Below the pieces are notes generated by a model, which saw nothing but the letters and a program-made list of their open reading frames with translations, was not told the origin of the DNA and ran no database searches. 59,865 nucleotides of DNA from a virus, in IMG/VR virus record IMGVR_UViG_3300034196_000123, positions 1 through 59,865 of that record. One strand, 5' to 3'. The position numbers and the translations under genes are program-made. Below are positions 1 through 7,967 of the stretch, in pieces (the stretch's first letter is position 1; the number at the start of each line of letters is the position of its first letter).

Positions 1-168
1 GTCGAGACCCTGACCGGCTGGGTGGCTCGATGCGTCGGCAACGCCGACTACATCCGGGCGGTGCAGAAGCTGGTGGAGCAGCACCCCGGGATCGACATGC
101 CCGTCCCGGACCTGGTCGAGTCCTGCGGGTTCGCGATGCCCATGACCCCGGGGCCGTCCCGTGGCTGA
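1..168 (+). CDS. Hypothetical protein, 5' end cut by window
   Basis: The frame is open from the first base and ends with TGA at 166-168. The visible 55 residues begin VETLTGWVARCVGN and are soluble and mixed in composition. No in-frame ATG precedes them; a GTG at 25-27 is a possible but unconvincing start. If the two window ends are joined, the frame stays open back to about 59,701 without a good start, so the gene is either truncated or the ends do not truly abut. The next gene overlaps its stop by 8 bases, as expected for a coupled early operon. Function unknown. Confidence 0.55.
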   Translation, partial: VETLTGWVARCVGNADYIRAVQKLVEQHPGIDMPVPDLVESCGFAMPMTPGPSRG

Positions 169-376
169 GCCACCCGACCCGCTGCTACAGGACCTCGTCG
201 GCTCAAGGGCGACCCTGGACCTGGTGCGCAGGGAGAACGAGCAGCTGCGCGCGCTGCTGGCCCAAGCGCTGCATCACGGCCGGCGGTGCTTCGACGAGGC
301 ACGCGAGGCGGACCGCCTCACCTCCCGCAAGGCCCTGCGGGCGACCGAGTTGGAAGCGAGGCGCATCGCGCAATGA
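161..376 (+). CDS. Small hypothetical coiled-coil-like protein
   Basis: A 71-residue GTG-start gene overlapping the upstream stop by 8 bases and the following ATG by 4. Residues 12-71 are rich in Leu, Arg and Glu (for example LVRRENEQLRALLAQALHH), consistent with a long helix or coiled coil. No catalytic motif is visible. The tight overlaps on both sides support real translation. Family not recognised. Confidence 0.5.
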   Translation: MAEPPDPLLQDLVGSRATLDLVRRENEQLRALLAQALHHGRRCFDEAREADRLTSRKALRATELEARRIAQ

Positions 377-621
377 GGTACACCACCTACCGAGGGACCG
401 ACGCCGCCGGCGAGCAGGTCACCGACGTCGCCGAGCTGGACATCGACGCGATCGAGGACATGGAGCACATCCGGGCGCTCGCCGCCGACCTGGCGGAGCG
501 GACGGGCCTGACGGACGTGCAGCTGCTGCACGTCACGACGGAGCCGCCCCGCGAGGACGGTCCCAGTACGGGGGGCCAGCCCGGCGATCGGCCCGAAGGT
601 GCTGGGGCGGCGACTGATTAG
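373..621 (+). CDS. Small acidic hypothetical protein
   Basis: An 82-residue protein starting at ATG 373, which overlaps the preceding stop (ATGA). A longer upstream reading exists but runs antisense-like through the previous gene, so 373 is preferred. The N-terminal half (MRYTTYRGTDAAGEQVTDVA) looks globular and acidic; the last 25 residues are Gly/Pro/Arg-rich and disordered. No known domain is recognised. Confidence 0.5.
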   Translation: MRYTTYRGTDAAGEQVTDVAELDIDAIEDMEHIRALAADLAERTGLTDVQLLHVTTEPPREDGPSTGGQPGDRPEGAGAATD

Positions 622-647
622 TCGCCGCCCCGCTCGCGCCAGTGTGT

Positions 648-809
648 TCAGGCGGCGGCCGGCCATTCGGCGGCCGGCTCCTCGGCCGCCCACGGAGGCG
701 GTGGCTGCTCTTCCGCGTCTCGCAGGCAGCCCTCACAGCTCCACGCGGTCACATGCCAGATGTGAACGGTGATCTGCAGGCAGTGATCGCACTCAGCTTC
801 GTATGGCAT
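648..809 (-). CDS. Small two-CxxC zinc-ribbon protein
   Basis: A 53-residue protein on the minus strand (ATG at 809-807, TGA at 650-648). It contains two knuckles, CDHC (residues 7-10) and CEGC (25-28), separated by an aromatic/His stretch, which is a compact zinc-ribbon pattern. The C-terminal 22 residues are Pro/Ala/Glu-rich. Such mini-ribbons are common accessory proteins in actinophages with unknown partners. The opposite strand also has an open frame (642-908), but the paired Cys motifs make the minus frame more convincing. Confidence 0.5.
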   Translation of the reverse strand: MPYEAECDHCLQITVHIWHVTAWSCEGCLRDAEEQPPPPWAAEEPAAEWPAAA

Positions 810-940
810 GTCGGAACTCCCGGTCTCAGCGCCCCCTTCGTCAGGGACGTCGCTGAAGTCCTCGGCATCCCGATGGCAGAAACTCCGTTTCGCCTCACGC
901 CATGGTGACGAGAGGCCCCTGACCAGGGGAGACTGACCAG

Positions 941-1225
941 GTGACCCAGACGACGTCCCTAGTCGACGAGCCTCCGGCCGCCCACGCCCCGGCCGGCTTC
1001 CTTGCGGAGAGGCTCCGCGCTCGCCTGGCGTGGGCGAACCGGATGCTCGACGGCGAAGAGGGCAGCCCCGACGTCCGCGGGGTCGCGGCGTTCGCCCTGC
1101 ACGACGTCCCGGCGCAGCTGGGGCTGCTCGCGCAGGAGCCCCCGGACTGGGTGGTGCTGCAGCTGCTGCAGGCGTACCGGGACCACCGGCGGTTCCGCCC
1201 GGAGTGGCTGCTGCCCGACCGCTGA
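941..1225 (+). CDS. Hypothetical protein (FLAERL-type)
   Basis: A 94-residue GTG-start protein after a purine-rich GGGGAGA at 926-932. A Pro-rich N-terminus is followed by FLAERLRARLAWANRML and an ALHDVPAQLGLL helix. The start resembles that of the gene at 42,211 (both Pro-rich then FL-x-ERL), suggesting a small paralogous pair. DUF6221-like actinobacterial proteins also start with a similar helix, but the match is too weak to assign. Function unknown. Confidence 0.55.
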   Translation: MTQTTSLVDEPPAAHAPAGFLAERLRARLAWANRMLDGEEGSPDVRGVAAFALHDVPAQLGLLAQEPPDWVVLQLLQAYRDHRRFRPEWLLPDR

Positions 1226-1244
1226 CCGGGCCGGCGCTCGCCGG

Positions 1245-1688
1245 TCAGCTGGCCTTGGTCGACGAGCTGCTGCTGGACGAGCTGGACGACGAGCTGCTGG
1301 ACGAGCTGGACTGCGACGGCTTGCGCGTTGTGCTGCTGGTGGTCGGGGTGGTGAACCGCGTGACGGTCGACGTCTCGGTCACGTCCGGCGGCGTGACGTG
1401 CACTGTGGTTGTCGCCGTGACCTGCTTCTTGACCGTCACCGTTGTGCGTGCGGTGGGCCCTCCCGGGGCCTGCACCCACTGCACGTGCGTCCTGGTCGAC
1501 GTCGTGGTCGCCGTCGGTGCTGCGACGTCCGCGGCCTGGGCGACCTCGGTGGCGGTCACGCTCGGGCTCTCCGACGTCTGGGAGTCGGCGGGCAGCTCGG
1601 TGGGTGCCGCCTTCCCTCCGGTCGAGCACGCCGCGAGGGTCGCGGCGGTCACGACGATGAGGGCGAAGGTGCGGGGGCGGGGGAGCAT
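1245..1688 (-). CDS. Lipoprotein with Ser/Thr-rich stalk and poly-Ser tail
   Basis: A 147-residue protein on the minus strand, start at 1688 behind an excellent Shine-Dalgarno (GGAGG, 1691-1696 region). It has a short basic N-terminus, a hydrophobic core and a lipobox LAAC (Cys at about residue 20), so it should be lipidated and anchored outside the membrane. The rest is Thr/Ser/Val-rich with no folded domain visible and ends in a run of about 17 serines before TKAS. The Ser run uses mixed AGC/TCG/TCC codons. Being opposite to the late genes it is probably expressed from the prophage; superinfection exclusion or lysogenic conversion is inferred, not shown. Confidence 0.8.
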   Translation of the reverse strand: MLPRPRTFALIVVTAATLAACSTGGKAAPTELPADSQTSESPSVTATEVAQAADVAAPTATTTSTRTHVQWVQAPGGPTARTTVTVKKQVTATTTVHVTPPDVTETSTVTRFTTPTTSSTTRKPSQSSSSSSSSSSSSSSSSSTKAS

Positions 1689-1864
1689 CGATCCTCCAGA
1701 GTGATCGGCTGAGTGCACGCTGCCAGGCAACTGATGCGGATGGGTGACGATTGGTTCCCGTGACCCCCGCACGGGGGACAAGACACCGAGCAACCTCCGG
1801 GCCTGGACAGCACGATGCCCCGCCACCGGTCACCCAGGGGCGGGGCATCGTCGCGTCGGCTCGG

Positions 1865-2281
1865 CTACTCGCCCGTCGCCGCCGTACCCGCGGAGCAGCG
1901 GGCGATGATCTCGTCGTTCATGCTGCGGCCGGCCGCGGCCGCGGCACGCTCCAGGTCGTCGCGCAGGGACTCGGGCAGGCGCAGCGGGAACCGCACGAGC
2001 TGTTCGCCGTGCTTGAGGGGCTGCCCCCGGCCGCGCCGCGGCGCAGGGCCGATGGCCTCCAGGGCTGCGGCGCGCTCGGCTCCCGGCTTGGTGGTGACGG
2101 GGCGGCCGGTGGCGGCGCGGGCCAGCTGCAGCCACAGCCGGGCCGTGGTCTCGGGCTCCACGTGGTCGGTGAGCACCGCGTCGAGAGCGGCGACGAGGGC
2201 GTGCGCTCGGGGGATCCGGTCCGCCTCGGGCAGGTCCCGGATGGCGGCGACCGCTCGGGACGCCTCGGTGAGGGTGGTCAC
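1865..2281 (-). CDS. Ribbon-helix-helix DNA-binding protein
   Basis: A 138-residue protein. The C-terminal third contains a ribbon-helix-helix signature: a strand FPLRLPESLRDDLERAA followed by AAAAGRSMNDEIIARC (residues about 96-130), the Arc/MetJ-type arrangement. The first 90 residues are helical and of unknown role. It overlaps the upstream gene (2278-2622) by four bases in an ATGA arrangement, so the two are cotranscribed. An RHH protein behind a small unknown gene suggests an autoregulated pair such as toxin-antitoxin, or a lysogeny regulator; this is inference. Confidence 0.7.
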   Translation of the reverse strand: MTTLTEASRAVAAIRDLPEADRIPRAHALVAALDAVLTDHVEPETTARLWLQLARAATGRPVTTKPGAERAAALEAIGPAPRRGRGQPLKHGEQLVRFPLRLPESLRDDLERAAAAAGRSMNDEIIARCSAGTAATGE

Positions 2282-2622
2282 GAGACGAACCGTCCGGCGC
2301 CCTCGCAGACCTCCCAGAACTTCACGTGGATCACGGGGCGGCCGGTGGTGCGCCGCAGCGCGCCCATCGCCAGGCCGACCTCGCGGCCGGCCAGGTCGCC
2401 GTCGCTGGTGACGTAGGTGGCGCCGGGGGTGGAGGCGGTCGCCGGCGTGTGGCGGGTCTCGGCGACGATCACGCCCTTGTCGGTGACGATGCAGCCGCGG
2501 CGGGAGTCGCCGATCTCGCGGGCCTGCTCGGCCCAGGTGGCGAGGGGCCCGCTGTTGTCGGGGTTGCCCCCGGCCTTGGCGAAGGCCGCGCGGGCCTTGT
2601 CGACGAAGTATCCGCTGGTCAT
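2278..2622 (-). CDS. Hypothetical protein, first gene of RHH operon
   Basis: A 114-residue protein starting at ATG 2622 with GGGAG about five bases upstream. It begins MTSGYFVDKARAAFAKAGGN and has a mixed alpha/beta composition with one Cys pair (CIV, EVCEG). No known toxin or enzyme motif is recognised. It is the promoter-proximal gene of a two-gene minus-strand operon with the RHH protein, transcribed away from the portal gene. Confidence 0.65.
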   Translation of the reverse strand: MTSGYFVDKARAAFAKAGGNPDNSGPLATWAEQAREIGDSRRGCIVTDKGVIVAETRHTPATASTPGATYVTSDGDLAGREVGLAMGALRRTTGRPVIHVKFWEVCEGAGRFVS

Positions 2623-2662
2623 GGCTGCTCCCTGACGACGTCCCGATTTCCTGACATCACGT

Positions 2663-2692
2663 ATTTAACCCCTCCCCATTATGTGGTGTCAA
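2663..2692 (-). promoter_or_regulatory. Near-consensus sigma-A promoter for the 2622-1865 operon
   Basis: On the minus strand TTGACA (2692-2687) is followed after 18 bases by TTAAAT (2668-2663). This is an unusually A+T-rich, consensus-like promoter in a very G+C-rich genome. It points at the gene starting at 2622. Confidence 0.65.
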
Positions 2693-2748
2693 GTATTCGC
2701 GTGGAGGGGCACCGGCTCGCCACCCCTGATCCACACCCCCCCGGGCGC

Positions 2749-2786
2749 TACCCTGTGCCCGGGGTCGGGTCCGTATCACTGCGGAC
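2749..2786 (+). promoter_or_regulatory. Late leader element copy 1 (before portal)
   Basis: TACCCT (2749-2754), six bases, then GGGGTCGGG (2761-2769), followed by a hairpin GTCCG/CGGAC (2769-2773 with 2782-2786). TACCCT is also flanked by an inverted repeat CCGGGC/GCCCGG (2741-2746, 2757-2762). It is one of five copies with identical spacing. Confidence 0.7.
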
Positions 2787-2798
2787 CTGGAGGCAGGC

Positions 2799-5093
2799 GT
2801 GTCGGCATCCGACGCCCCGACCACGGAACTGGGTGCCCTCGGCGGCGACGTCTGGTCGCACTGGCAGGGCGTCTGGGACCCCACCGAGCACGTCCCCGCG
2901 CTCGCCTGGCCGACCAGCACGCTGACCTACGCCAAGATGCGCCGCGACCCCGTGCTGGCCAGCGTGCTCGCGGCGTACGTGACGCCGATCGTCGAGGCCC
3001 GCTGGGCGATCGACCCGCGCGGCGCGTCCGCGAAGATGACCAAGCTGTGCGCTGATTCCCTCGGCCTGCCGATCCTGGGGAAGGACGACAAGCCCGGCCC
3101 GGTCCGCCGCCGCGGCGTCCAGTGGCTCACGTACCTCCGCCTCGCCGTCGCCGGGAAGCTCACCTGGGGGCACATGCCCTTCGAGCCCGTCTACGAGATC
3201 CGGGACGGCGCCGCGGTGCTCGCGTCTCTCGACGAGCGGCTCCCGCCCAGCATCACCGAGATCGAAGTCGACGACGTCGGCCGGCTCTCGGGGATCTGGC
3301 AGAACGTCTCCGCGAAGAACCCCCGCGGCGCCCACATCCCCGCCGACCGGCTGCTGTGGCACGACTACCAGCGGGAAGGCGCGATGTGGCAGGGGAACAG
3401 CCTGCTCCGCCCCGCCTACGCCCCCTGGCTGATCAAGCAGGACATCCTGCGGGTCACCGCCACCAGCCACCGCCGGTGGGGCGCCGGCGTGCCCGTCGCG
3501 AAGCCGCGGCCCGGCACGCAGCCCACCGAGGCGCAGATGCGCTCGGCGCAGGCCATGGCGTCCGCCGCCCGGGCGGGGGAGACCGCCGGTGCCGTCGCGC
3601 CGCCCGACTTCGACCTGGCGATCCTCGGCATCCAGGGCACCATGCCCGACGGGCCCGCGTTCCTGCGGTACCTGGACGAGCAGATGGGCCGGATGGCCTT
3701 GTCGTCCGTCCTCGACCTCGGGTCGACGTCGAACGGGTCCCGCGCGCTCGGCAGCGTGTTCGCCGACCTGCTCACCGGTGCCGTGCGCTCGCTGGCCCGG
3801 GAGACCGCCGAGCTGTCCACCCAGCTGTGCGTCCGCCTGGTCGACTTCAACGCGGGTGAGGACGCGCTGGTCCCCGCTGTCGTCGCCGCCGACGTCGGGA
3901 CGTCACGGCAGCAGATCGCGCAGGTCATCACCGACATGATCAGCAAGGGTGCGATCACCGCGGACGAAGACCTGGAGGCGTGGATCCGGCAGGCGTTCGA
4001 CCTGCCCAAGATGGTCGAGAAGGCCCCCGCGCTCCCCGGGCCGCCGGTACCGCCCAACCCCGCCGACCCCACGGACCCTCCCGACCCGGCCGCCGGCGAC
4101 CCCACCGCGGACCCGACCACCGACCCGGCCGGTACGCCGCCGCCCGCCAAGGCCCCCGCGAAGACCGCGAAGGCCCCCGCACCGGTCAAGGCCTCGGCCG
4201 CGCCGCGGCGGCCGGCCAGCATCGCGCTCGCCCACGGCCGCGCTCGCCTCGCCACCGCACGCCCCCACGCCGTCCGCGCCGCAGCCGCAGCCCCAGCACC
4301 CCGGGAACTGACCCCCGAAGAGGAAGCCGCCGGCGTCGACCCGCAGGCCCAGAACGACGCCCAGGCCGCCGTCCTCGCCGTCCTGCTCGCCGCATGGCTG
4401 GCCATCCGCGACGACCAGGAAACCAGCCTCATCGCGCAGATCCGCGCCGCCACCACCCTCACCGACCTCACCACCCTCACCATCGACACCCAGGACGCCG
4501 CCGACGTCCTCGGCGCCGCGATGCTCGAGGCCGCCGACCACGGCACGCAGCTGGCGCTCCTGGAGGCCGCGCACCAGGACGTCGACATCACCCCGGCCGT
4601 CGTCGACGTCGACGTCGTGCAGGCCCGCGCTGATGCGCTCGCCGCGGTGATGGGGCAGGGCACCGCGACCGCTGCAGTGCGTGAGGCGGTGCGGCTCGCT
4701 GGGGACGGCGCCGACATGGCGGTCGTCGCGGCCGGGGTGGAGGAGTTCCTCGCCCAGCAGACCGGCGCCGGTGGTGCGGGGGTCGACACGCAGCTGGCGG
4801 GGGCGGTGCACACCGGGATCAGCCTCGGCCGCGCCGCGGTCCTGTCCCGCGCGCCGACCACCGCGGTGTTCTTCGCCTCGGAGATCCTCGACACGGCGAC
4901 GTGCCGGCAGAAGCCGGGGGACCCGATCCCTCGGTGCTGGGAGATCGACGGCCACCAGTACCCGACCTGGGAGGCCGCCGTCGGCGACTACCCGACCGGC
5001 CAGTACTGGGCGTGCCTCGGCCGCCAACGATGCCGCGGCCTCATCTTCGCGTCGTACATGGGCCCGGCCACCGACCCGACCGCGGGAGCGTGA
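2799..5093 (+). CDS. Portal protein fused to MuF-like head morphogenesis domain
   Basis: A 764-residue protein, GTG start behind GGAGG. Residues about 1-400 form a portal domain of the DUF935/SPP1-gp6-like type, which builds the dodecameric DNA channel at the capsid vertex. A Pro/Ala/Thr-rich linker follows (about 405-500). The C-terminal ~70 residues carry the cysteine-rich MuF signature (ILDTATC, CWEIDGHQYP, a YPTGQYWAC-like segment and CRGLIFASY). In many phages portal and MuF minor capsid proteins are separate adjacent genes; here they are one chain. It directly follows leader element 1 and is coupled to the protease gene. Confidence 0.9.
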   Translation: MSASDAPTTELGALGGDVWSHWQGVWDPTEHVPALAWPTSTLTYAKMRRDPVLASVLAAYVTPIVEARWAIDPRGASAKMTKLCADSLGLPILGKDDKPGPVRRRGVQWLTYLRLAVAGKLTWGHMPFEPVYEIRDGAAVLASLDERLPPSITEIEVDDVGRLSGIWQNVSAKNPRGAHIPADRLLWHDYQREGAMWQGNSLLRPAYAPWLIKQDILRVTATSHRRWGAGVPVAKPRPGTQPTEAQMRSAQAMASAARAGETAGAVAPPDFDLAILGIQGTMPDGPAFLRYLDEQMGRMALSSVLDLGSTSNGSRALGSVFADLLTGAVRSLARETAELSTQLCVRLVDFNAGEDALVPAVVAADVGTSRQQIAQVITDMISKGAITADEDLEAWIRQAFDLPKMVEKAPALPGPPVPPNPADPTDPPDPAAGDPTADPTTDPAGTPPPAKAPAKTAKAPAPVKASAAPRRPASIALAHGRARLATARPHAVRAAAAAPAPRELTPEEEAAGVDPQAQNDAQAAVLAVLLAAWLAIRDDQETSLIAQIRAATTLTDLTTLTIDTQDAADVLGAAMLEAADHGTQLALLEAAHQDVDITPAVVDVDVVQARADALAAVMGQGTATAAVREAVRLAGDGADMAVVAAGVEEFLAQQTGAGGAGVDTQLAGAVHTGISLGRAAVLSRAPTTAVFFASEILDTATCRQKPGDPIPRCWEIDGHQYPTWEAAVGDYPTGQYWACLGRQRCRGLIFASYMGPATDPTAGA

Positions 5094-5095
5094 GC

Positions 5096-6556
5096 ATGAG
5101 CGCACTGGTCACCATCGAGGCGGTGCCGATCGCGAAGGTCGGGACGTGGCGGGCCTCCACCGGCGAGGTGGAGCTGACCACGGCCCACTTCGAGGACGCC
5201 GTCCGGGCCCAGCACGACCCGGTGTTCCGGTGGGGCGTCATCAAGCTCGGCCACGACGACCCTCGCTTCAACGGCCCGGACGGCGACGGGGAGCCGGCGG
5301 TCGGCCAGGTCGTGAACCTGCGGGTCACCCCGGACGGGCAGACGCTGCTCGCCGACCTCGTGGGTGTCCCCGCCTGGCTCGCCACGATCATGGCGTCCGC
5401 GTACCCGTCCCGGTCGATGGAGGCCGATCTCGGCGTCCAGACCACCAGCGGCGCCACCTACTCGATGGTCGTGACCGGCCTCGCGCTGCTTGGTGTCGCC
5501 CGGCCCGCGATCGAGTCCCTCGGCGACATCGCCCAGCTGTACCAGGTCCCCACGGACGTCGGGTCCTGGACGTCGGCCGCCACGGTGGCGGCCTCTCTCC
5601 CGATGGAGGTCACCGTGCCGCAGCGCCGGCTCGGGCAGGTCGTCCTGTCCGCGAGCATCGACGAGCTGGTCACCGCGGCCGAGTCGTGGGCCCGCGACCA
5701 GCCCACCCTCGGTGACGCCTACATCCGCGACGTCTACACCGACTATCTGGTGATGTCAGTGTGGCTAGCGGGCGGCGAGAACCGCCTCTACCGCGTCGAC
5801 TGGTCCGAGAGCACCGACGGAACCTTCGCGTTCGGCACGCCGGTGCGCGTTCGGCAGACGTACGAGGCGATCCCGGAGGCCACCACGAGCGTCGCCGCGT
5901 CCGCAGCCATGGGCCTGCTCGCTTGCGACGTTATGGCCCGTCGCTACCACGATGAGCGGTCCGAGGCGGTACTCTCGCGGCGGGGTCGGGATGTGACCAC
6001 CACCGGTGCACATCCTGAGGAGACGCACGTGCCACTTCCGTCCGCCATCGCGGCGGCCCTGGGGTTGGCGGACGACGTGGACGACGCGACGGCCCTGGCG
6101 GCCATCGAGGCGCTGCGAACCGCACCCACGCCGCCCACCGAGCCGGAGGGCGGCACGCCGCCCGCCCCGACCATCCAGACCACGCCGGCCCCCGTCGCCG
6201 ACGTCCAGGCCCTCGTGCAGCAGCAGGTCGCCGCCGCGCTCGGCCCGGTCATGGCGACCGTCCGGGAGCAGTCCACCGAGCTGGCCACCCTCCGTCAGGA
6301 GCGCGCCACCTCCACCCGGGACACGGTCATCCAGGCCGCCCTCAACCGTGGCGCCATCGCCCCGGCCGCAGCCGAGACGTGGCGCAAGCGGTACGACGAG
6401 CACCCGGGCATCACCACCGAGCTGCTCGCCGAGAAGGCCGACGGCGAGGCGGTCCCGCTGCGCGCGTCCGGGCACCTCGGTGAGATCCCCGACTCCACGG
6501 TCGACGCCGAGTGGGCGAAGGTCGCGGCGTCGCTGGGGGTGATCCAGGGTGGCTGA
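5096..6556 (+). CDS. Capsid maturation protease with C-terminal scaffold
   Basis: A 486-residue protein; ATG 5096 has GGGAG seven bases upstream, and an alternative GTG at 5090 overlaps the portal stop. Residues about 1-150 resemble the Mu-I-like prohead protease (VIKLGHDDPRF, then GEPAVGQVVNL, VPAWLATIMASAYPSRS). A middle segment of unknown fold follows. The C-terminal ~175 residues are helical, Ala/Glu/Gln-rich and scaffold-like. An internal in-frame start with its own leader element (5970-6015) would produce that scaffold alone, as with lambda C/Nu3. Confidence 0.8.
   Translation: MSALVTIEAVPIAKVGTWRASTGEVELTTAHFEDAVRAQHDPVFRWGVIKLGHDDPRFNGPDGDGEPAVGQVVNLRVTPDGQTLLADLVGVPAWLATIMASAYPSRSMEADLGVQTTSGATYSMVVTGLALLGVARPAIESLGDIAQLYQVPTDVGSWTSAATVAASLPMEVTVPQRRLGQVVLSASIDELVTAAESWARDQPTLGDAYIRDVYTDYLVMSVWLAGGENRLYRVDWSESTDGTFAFGTPVRVRQTYEAIPEATTSVAASAAMGLLACDVMARRYHDERSEAVLSRRGRDVTTTGAHPEETHVPLPSAIAAALGLADDVDDATALAAIEALRTAPTPPTEPEGGTPPAPTIQTTPAPVADVQALVQQQVAAALGPVMATVREQSTELATLRQERATSTRDTVIQAALNRGAIAPAAAETWRKRYDEHPGITTELLAEKADGEAVPLRASGHLGEIPDSTVDAEWAKVAASLGVIQGG
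5970..6015 (+). promoter_or_regulatory. Late leader element copy 2 (inside protease gene)
   Basis: TACTCT (5970-5975), six bases, GGGGTCGGG (5982-5990), then a 7-bp hairpin GGATGTG/CACATCC (5989-5995 with 6009-6015). It lies wholly within the protease coding sequence and ends 14 bases before an in-frame GTG with a good ribosome-binding site. Confidence 0.65.
6030..6556 (+). CDS. Nested scaffold protein (internal start of protease gene)
   Basis: A GTG at 6030, preceded by TGAGGAG (6015-6021), would give a 175-residue protein identical to the C-terminus of the protease. The sequence is helical and Ala/Gln/Glu-rich (for example VQALVQQQVAAALGPVMATV), typical of a scaffold that organises capsomers and is then removed. 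The dedicated leader element and ribosome-binding site argue that it is made separately and in excess, as in lambda Nu3. It ends four codons into the decoration gene region. Confidence 0.6.
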
Positions 6557-6944
6557 CTACGCACCGATTCTGGAGGGCACCCCGCCGGCGACGTACACCG
6601 TCGGCGCGACCGCCGTCACCGGCGGCGACGCCGTCTACCTGTCGGCCACCGCGGGCAGCAACAGCAACGGCACCGTGCTGACGACCACCGCGGCGACCGT
6701 CGCGTTCGTCGGGGTCGCAGCCCATGACGCCGCGATCGGCGCCCGCGTGACCGTCCTGTCGGGCGGCATCCAGGAGATGACCTCCGGCGGCTCGATCACG
6801 TTCGGGACCAGCGTGAAGACCGGCGCCAGCGGCCGGGTCGTCACGTGGGTGTCCGGCACCGACGCCGCGGACCTGGCCATCGGACTCGCTCTCACGGGCA
6901 CGGGTGCCGCCGGCAACCCCGTCCGCGTGAAGCTCTACCGCTGA
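6549..6944 (+). CDS. Head decoration-like protein (DUF2190-type)
   Basis: A 131-residue GTG-start protein overlapping the protease stop by 8 bases. The sequence is Gly/Thr/Ala-rich, beta-type (TYTVGATAVTGGDAVYLS, VRVKLYR), like the small trimeric capsid decoration proteins encoded just before the major capsid gene in many siphophages. Position between protease/scaffold and capsid supports a head role. DUF2190-like assignment is by pattern only. Confidence 0.65.
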   Translation: MADYAPILEGTPPATYTVGATAVTGGDAVYLSATAGSNSNGTVLTTTAATVAFVGVAAHDAAIGARVTVLSGGIQEMTSGGSITFGTSVKTGASGRVVTWVSGTDAADLAIGLALTGTGAAGNPVRVKLYR

Positions 6945-6960
6945 AAGGGCGGGCTGACAC

Positions 6961-7884
6961 ATGCCGTACATCTACCCGCCCGCCCAGGGCACCCTCACCG
7001 GCGATGTCTACTCCGCCAGCCGGTTCCTGGAGCAGCCCACGCTCGTGCAGCGTGCGCTCCGCTCGATGACCGCGCAGCGGTTCATCGCCGACGCATTGCT
7101 CGCCGGCCGCGTCCAGGCCAGCGGCGGCGGCATCCTCTACGAGGTCTCCGAGGGCCTCTACACCTCCCGCACGCCGGAGGGTGTGGCCCCGGGGTCGAAG
7201 TACCCGCAGGCCACCGCCACCACCGGTGCGGCCGCGCTCGCGGCGGTCACCAAGTGGGGCCAGGCGATCCCGATCACCGACGAAGAGATCTCCCGGGCGC
7301 CGGGGATCGACACGGCCCGCAAGGCGCTGCTGAAGCTGGTCAACCAGCTCGTCAAGACCATCGACGGGATCTTCCTCGCGGCGCTCGGCGCGGCGATCAC
7401 GCAGACCCAGGCGGTGAACGGCACCGCGTGGAACGGCGCGACCCCGCAGATGCTGCTCGACATCAACCTGGCCAAGGCGAAGATCATCACGCTGAACCAG
7501 GGGTACGACCCCGACACGATCGTCCTCGACGACATCCGGTACGCCGAGGTCACATCCAACAAGGACCTGCTGGCCGGCCTGACGCGCGAGCAGATGTCCG
7601 CACCGACCGCCTCCGGAGAGATCGTGAAGCTCTCGGCGTGCCGGATCCTGCCGACCCCGAACCTCCCCGCCGGGGTCAACGCCATGGTCGTCGACTCCCA
7701 GATGCTCGGCTCGGTCGGCTACGAACGGATCCAGAGCCCCGGCTACCAGGGCGACCCGGCGAACGGGGTCGAGTCGAAGCTCATCCGCAAGGACGACGAG
7801 GACCGGTGGCTCATCCAGGGCCGTCGTCCCGTCGTGCCCGTCGTCCAGGAGCCGGGCGCCGGCTGCGTCATCACCGGCACCTGA
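6961..7884 (+). CDS. Major capsid protein (HK97-fold)
   Basis: A 307-residue protein, the usual size for an HK97-fold capsid subunit without a large N-terminal delta domain. It starts MPYIYPPAQGTLTGDVYSAS and carries typical capsid segments (ATKWGQAIPITDEEIS-like stretch at about 95-112, NAMVVDSQMLGSVGYERI near 240-258). It follows the protease, scaffold and decoration genes, which is the canonical order. A strong terminator-like hairpin sits directly downstream and could set its high transcript level. Confidence 0.88.
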   Translation: MPYIYPPAQGTLTGDVYSASRFLEQPTLVQRALRSMTAQRFIADALLAGRVQASGGGILYEVSEGLYTSRTPEGVAPGSKYPQATATTGAAALAAVTKWGQAIPITDEEISRAPGIDTARKALLKLVNQLVKTIDGIFLAALGAAITQTQAVNGTAWNGATPQMLLDINLAKAKIITLNQGYDPDTIVLDDIRYAEVTSNKDLLAGLTREQMSAPTASGEIVKLSACRILPTPNLPAGVNAMVVDSQMLGSVGYERIQSPGYQGDPANGVESKLIRKDDEDRWLIQGRRPVVPVVQEPGAGCVITGT

Positions 7885-7892
7885 CCGAGCCC

Positions 7893-7929
7893 GGGTGCGG
7901 GTCCCCTCCCCGAGCGGGGACCCGCACCC
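7893..7929 (+). terminator. Strong hairpin after capsid gene
   Basis: A 14-bp perfect stem (7893-7906 with 7916-7929) and 9-nt loop, nine bases after the capsid stop. There is no T-tract, as is usual in G+C-rich actinobacteria. It may attenuate transcription into the downstream genes or protect the capsid mRNA. Confidence 0.7.
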
Positions 7930-7967
7930 GCCCACCCGGCACCGACACGACCCGAGACGAGGACCCG

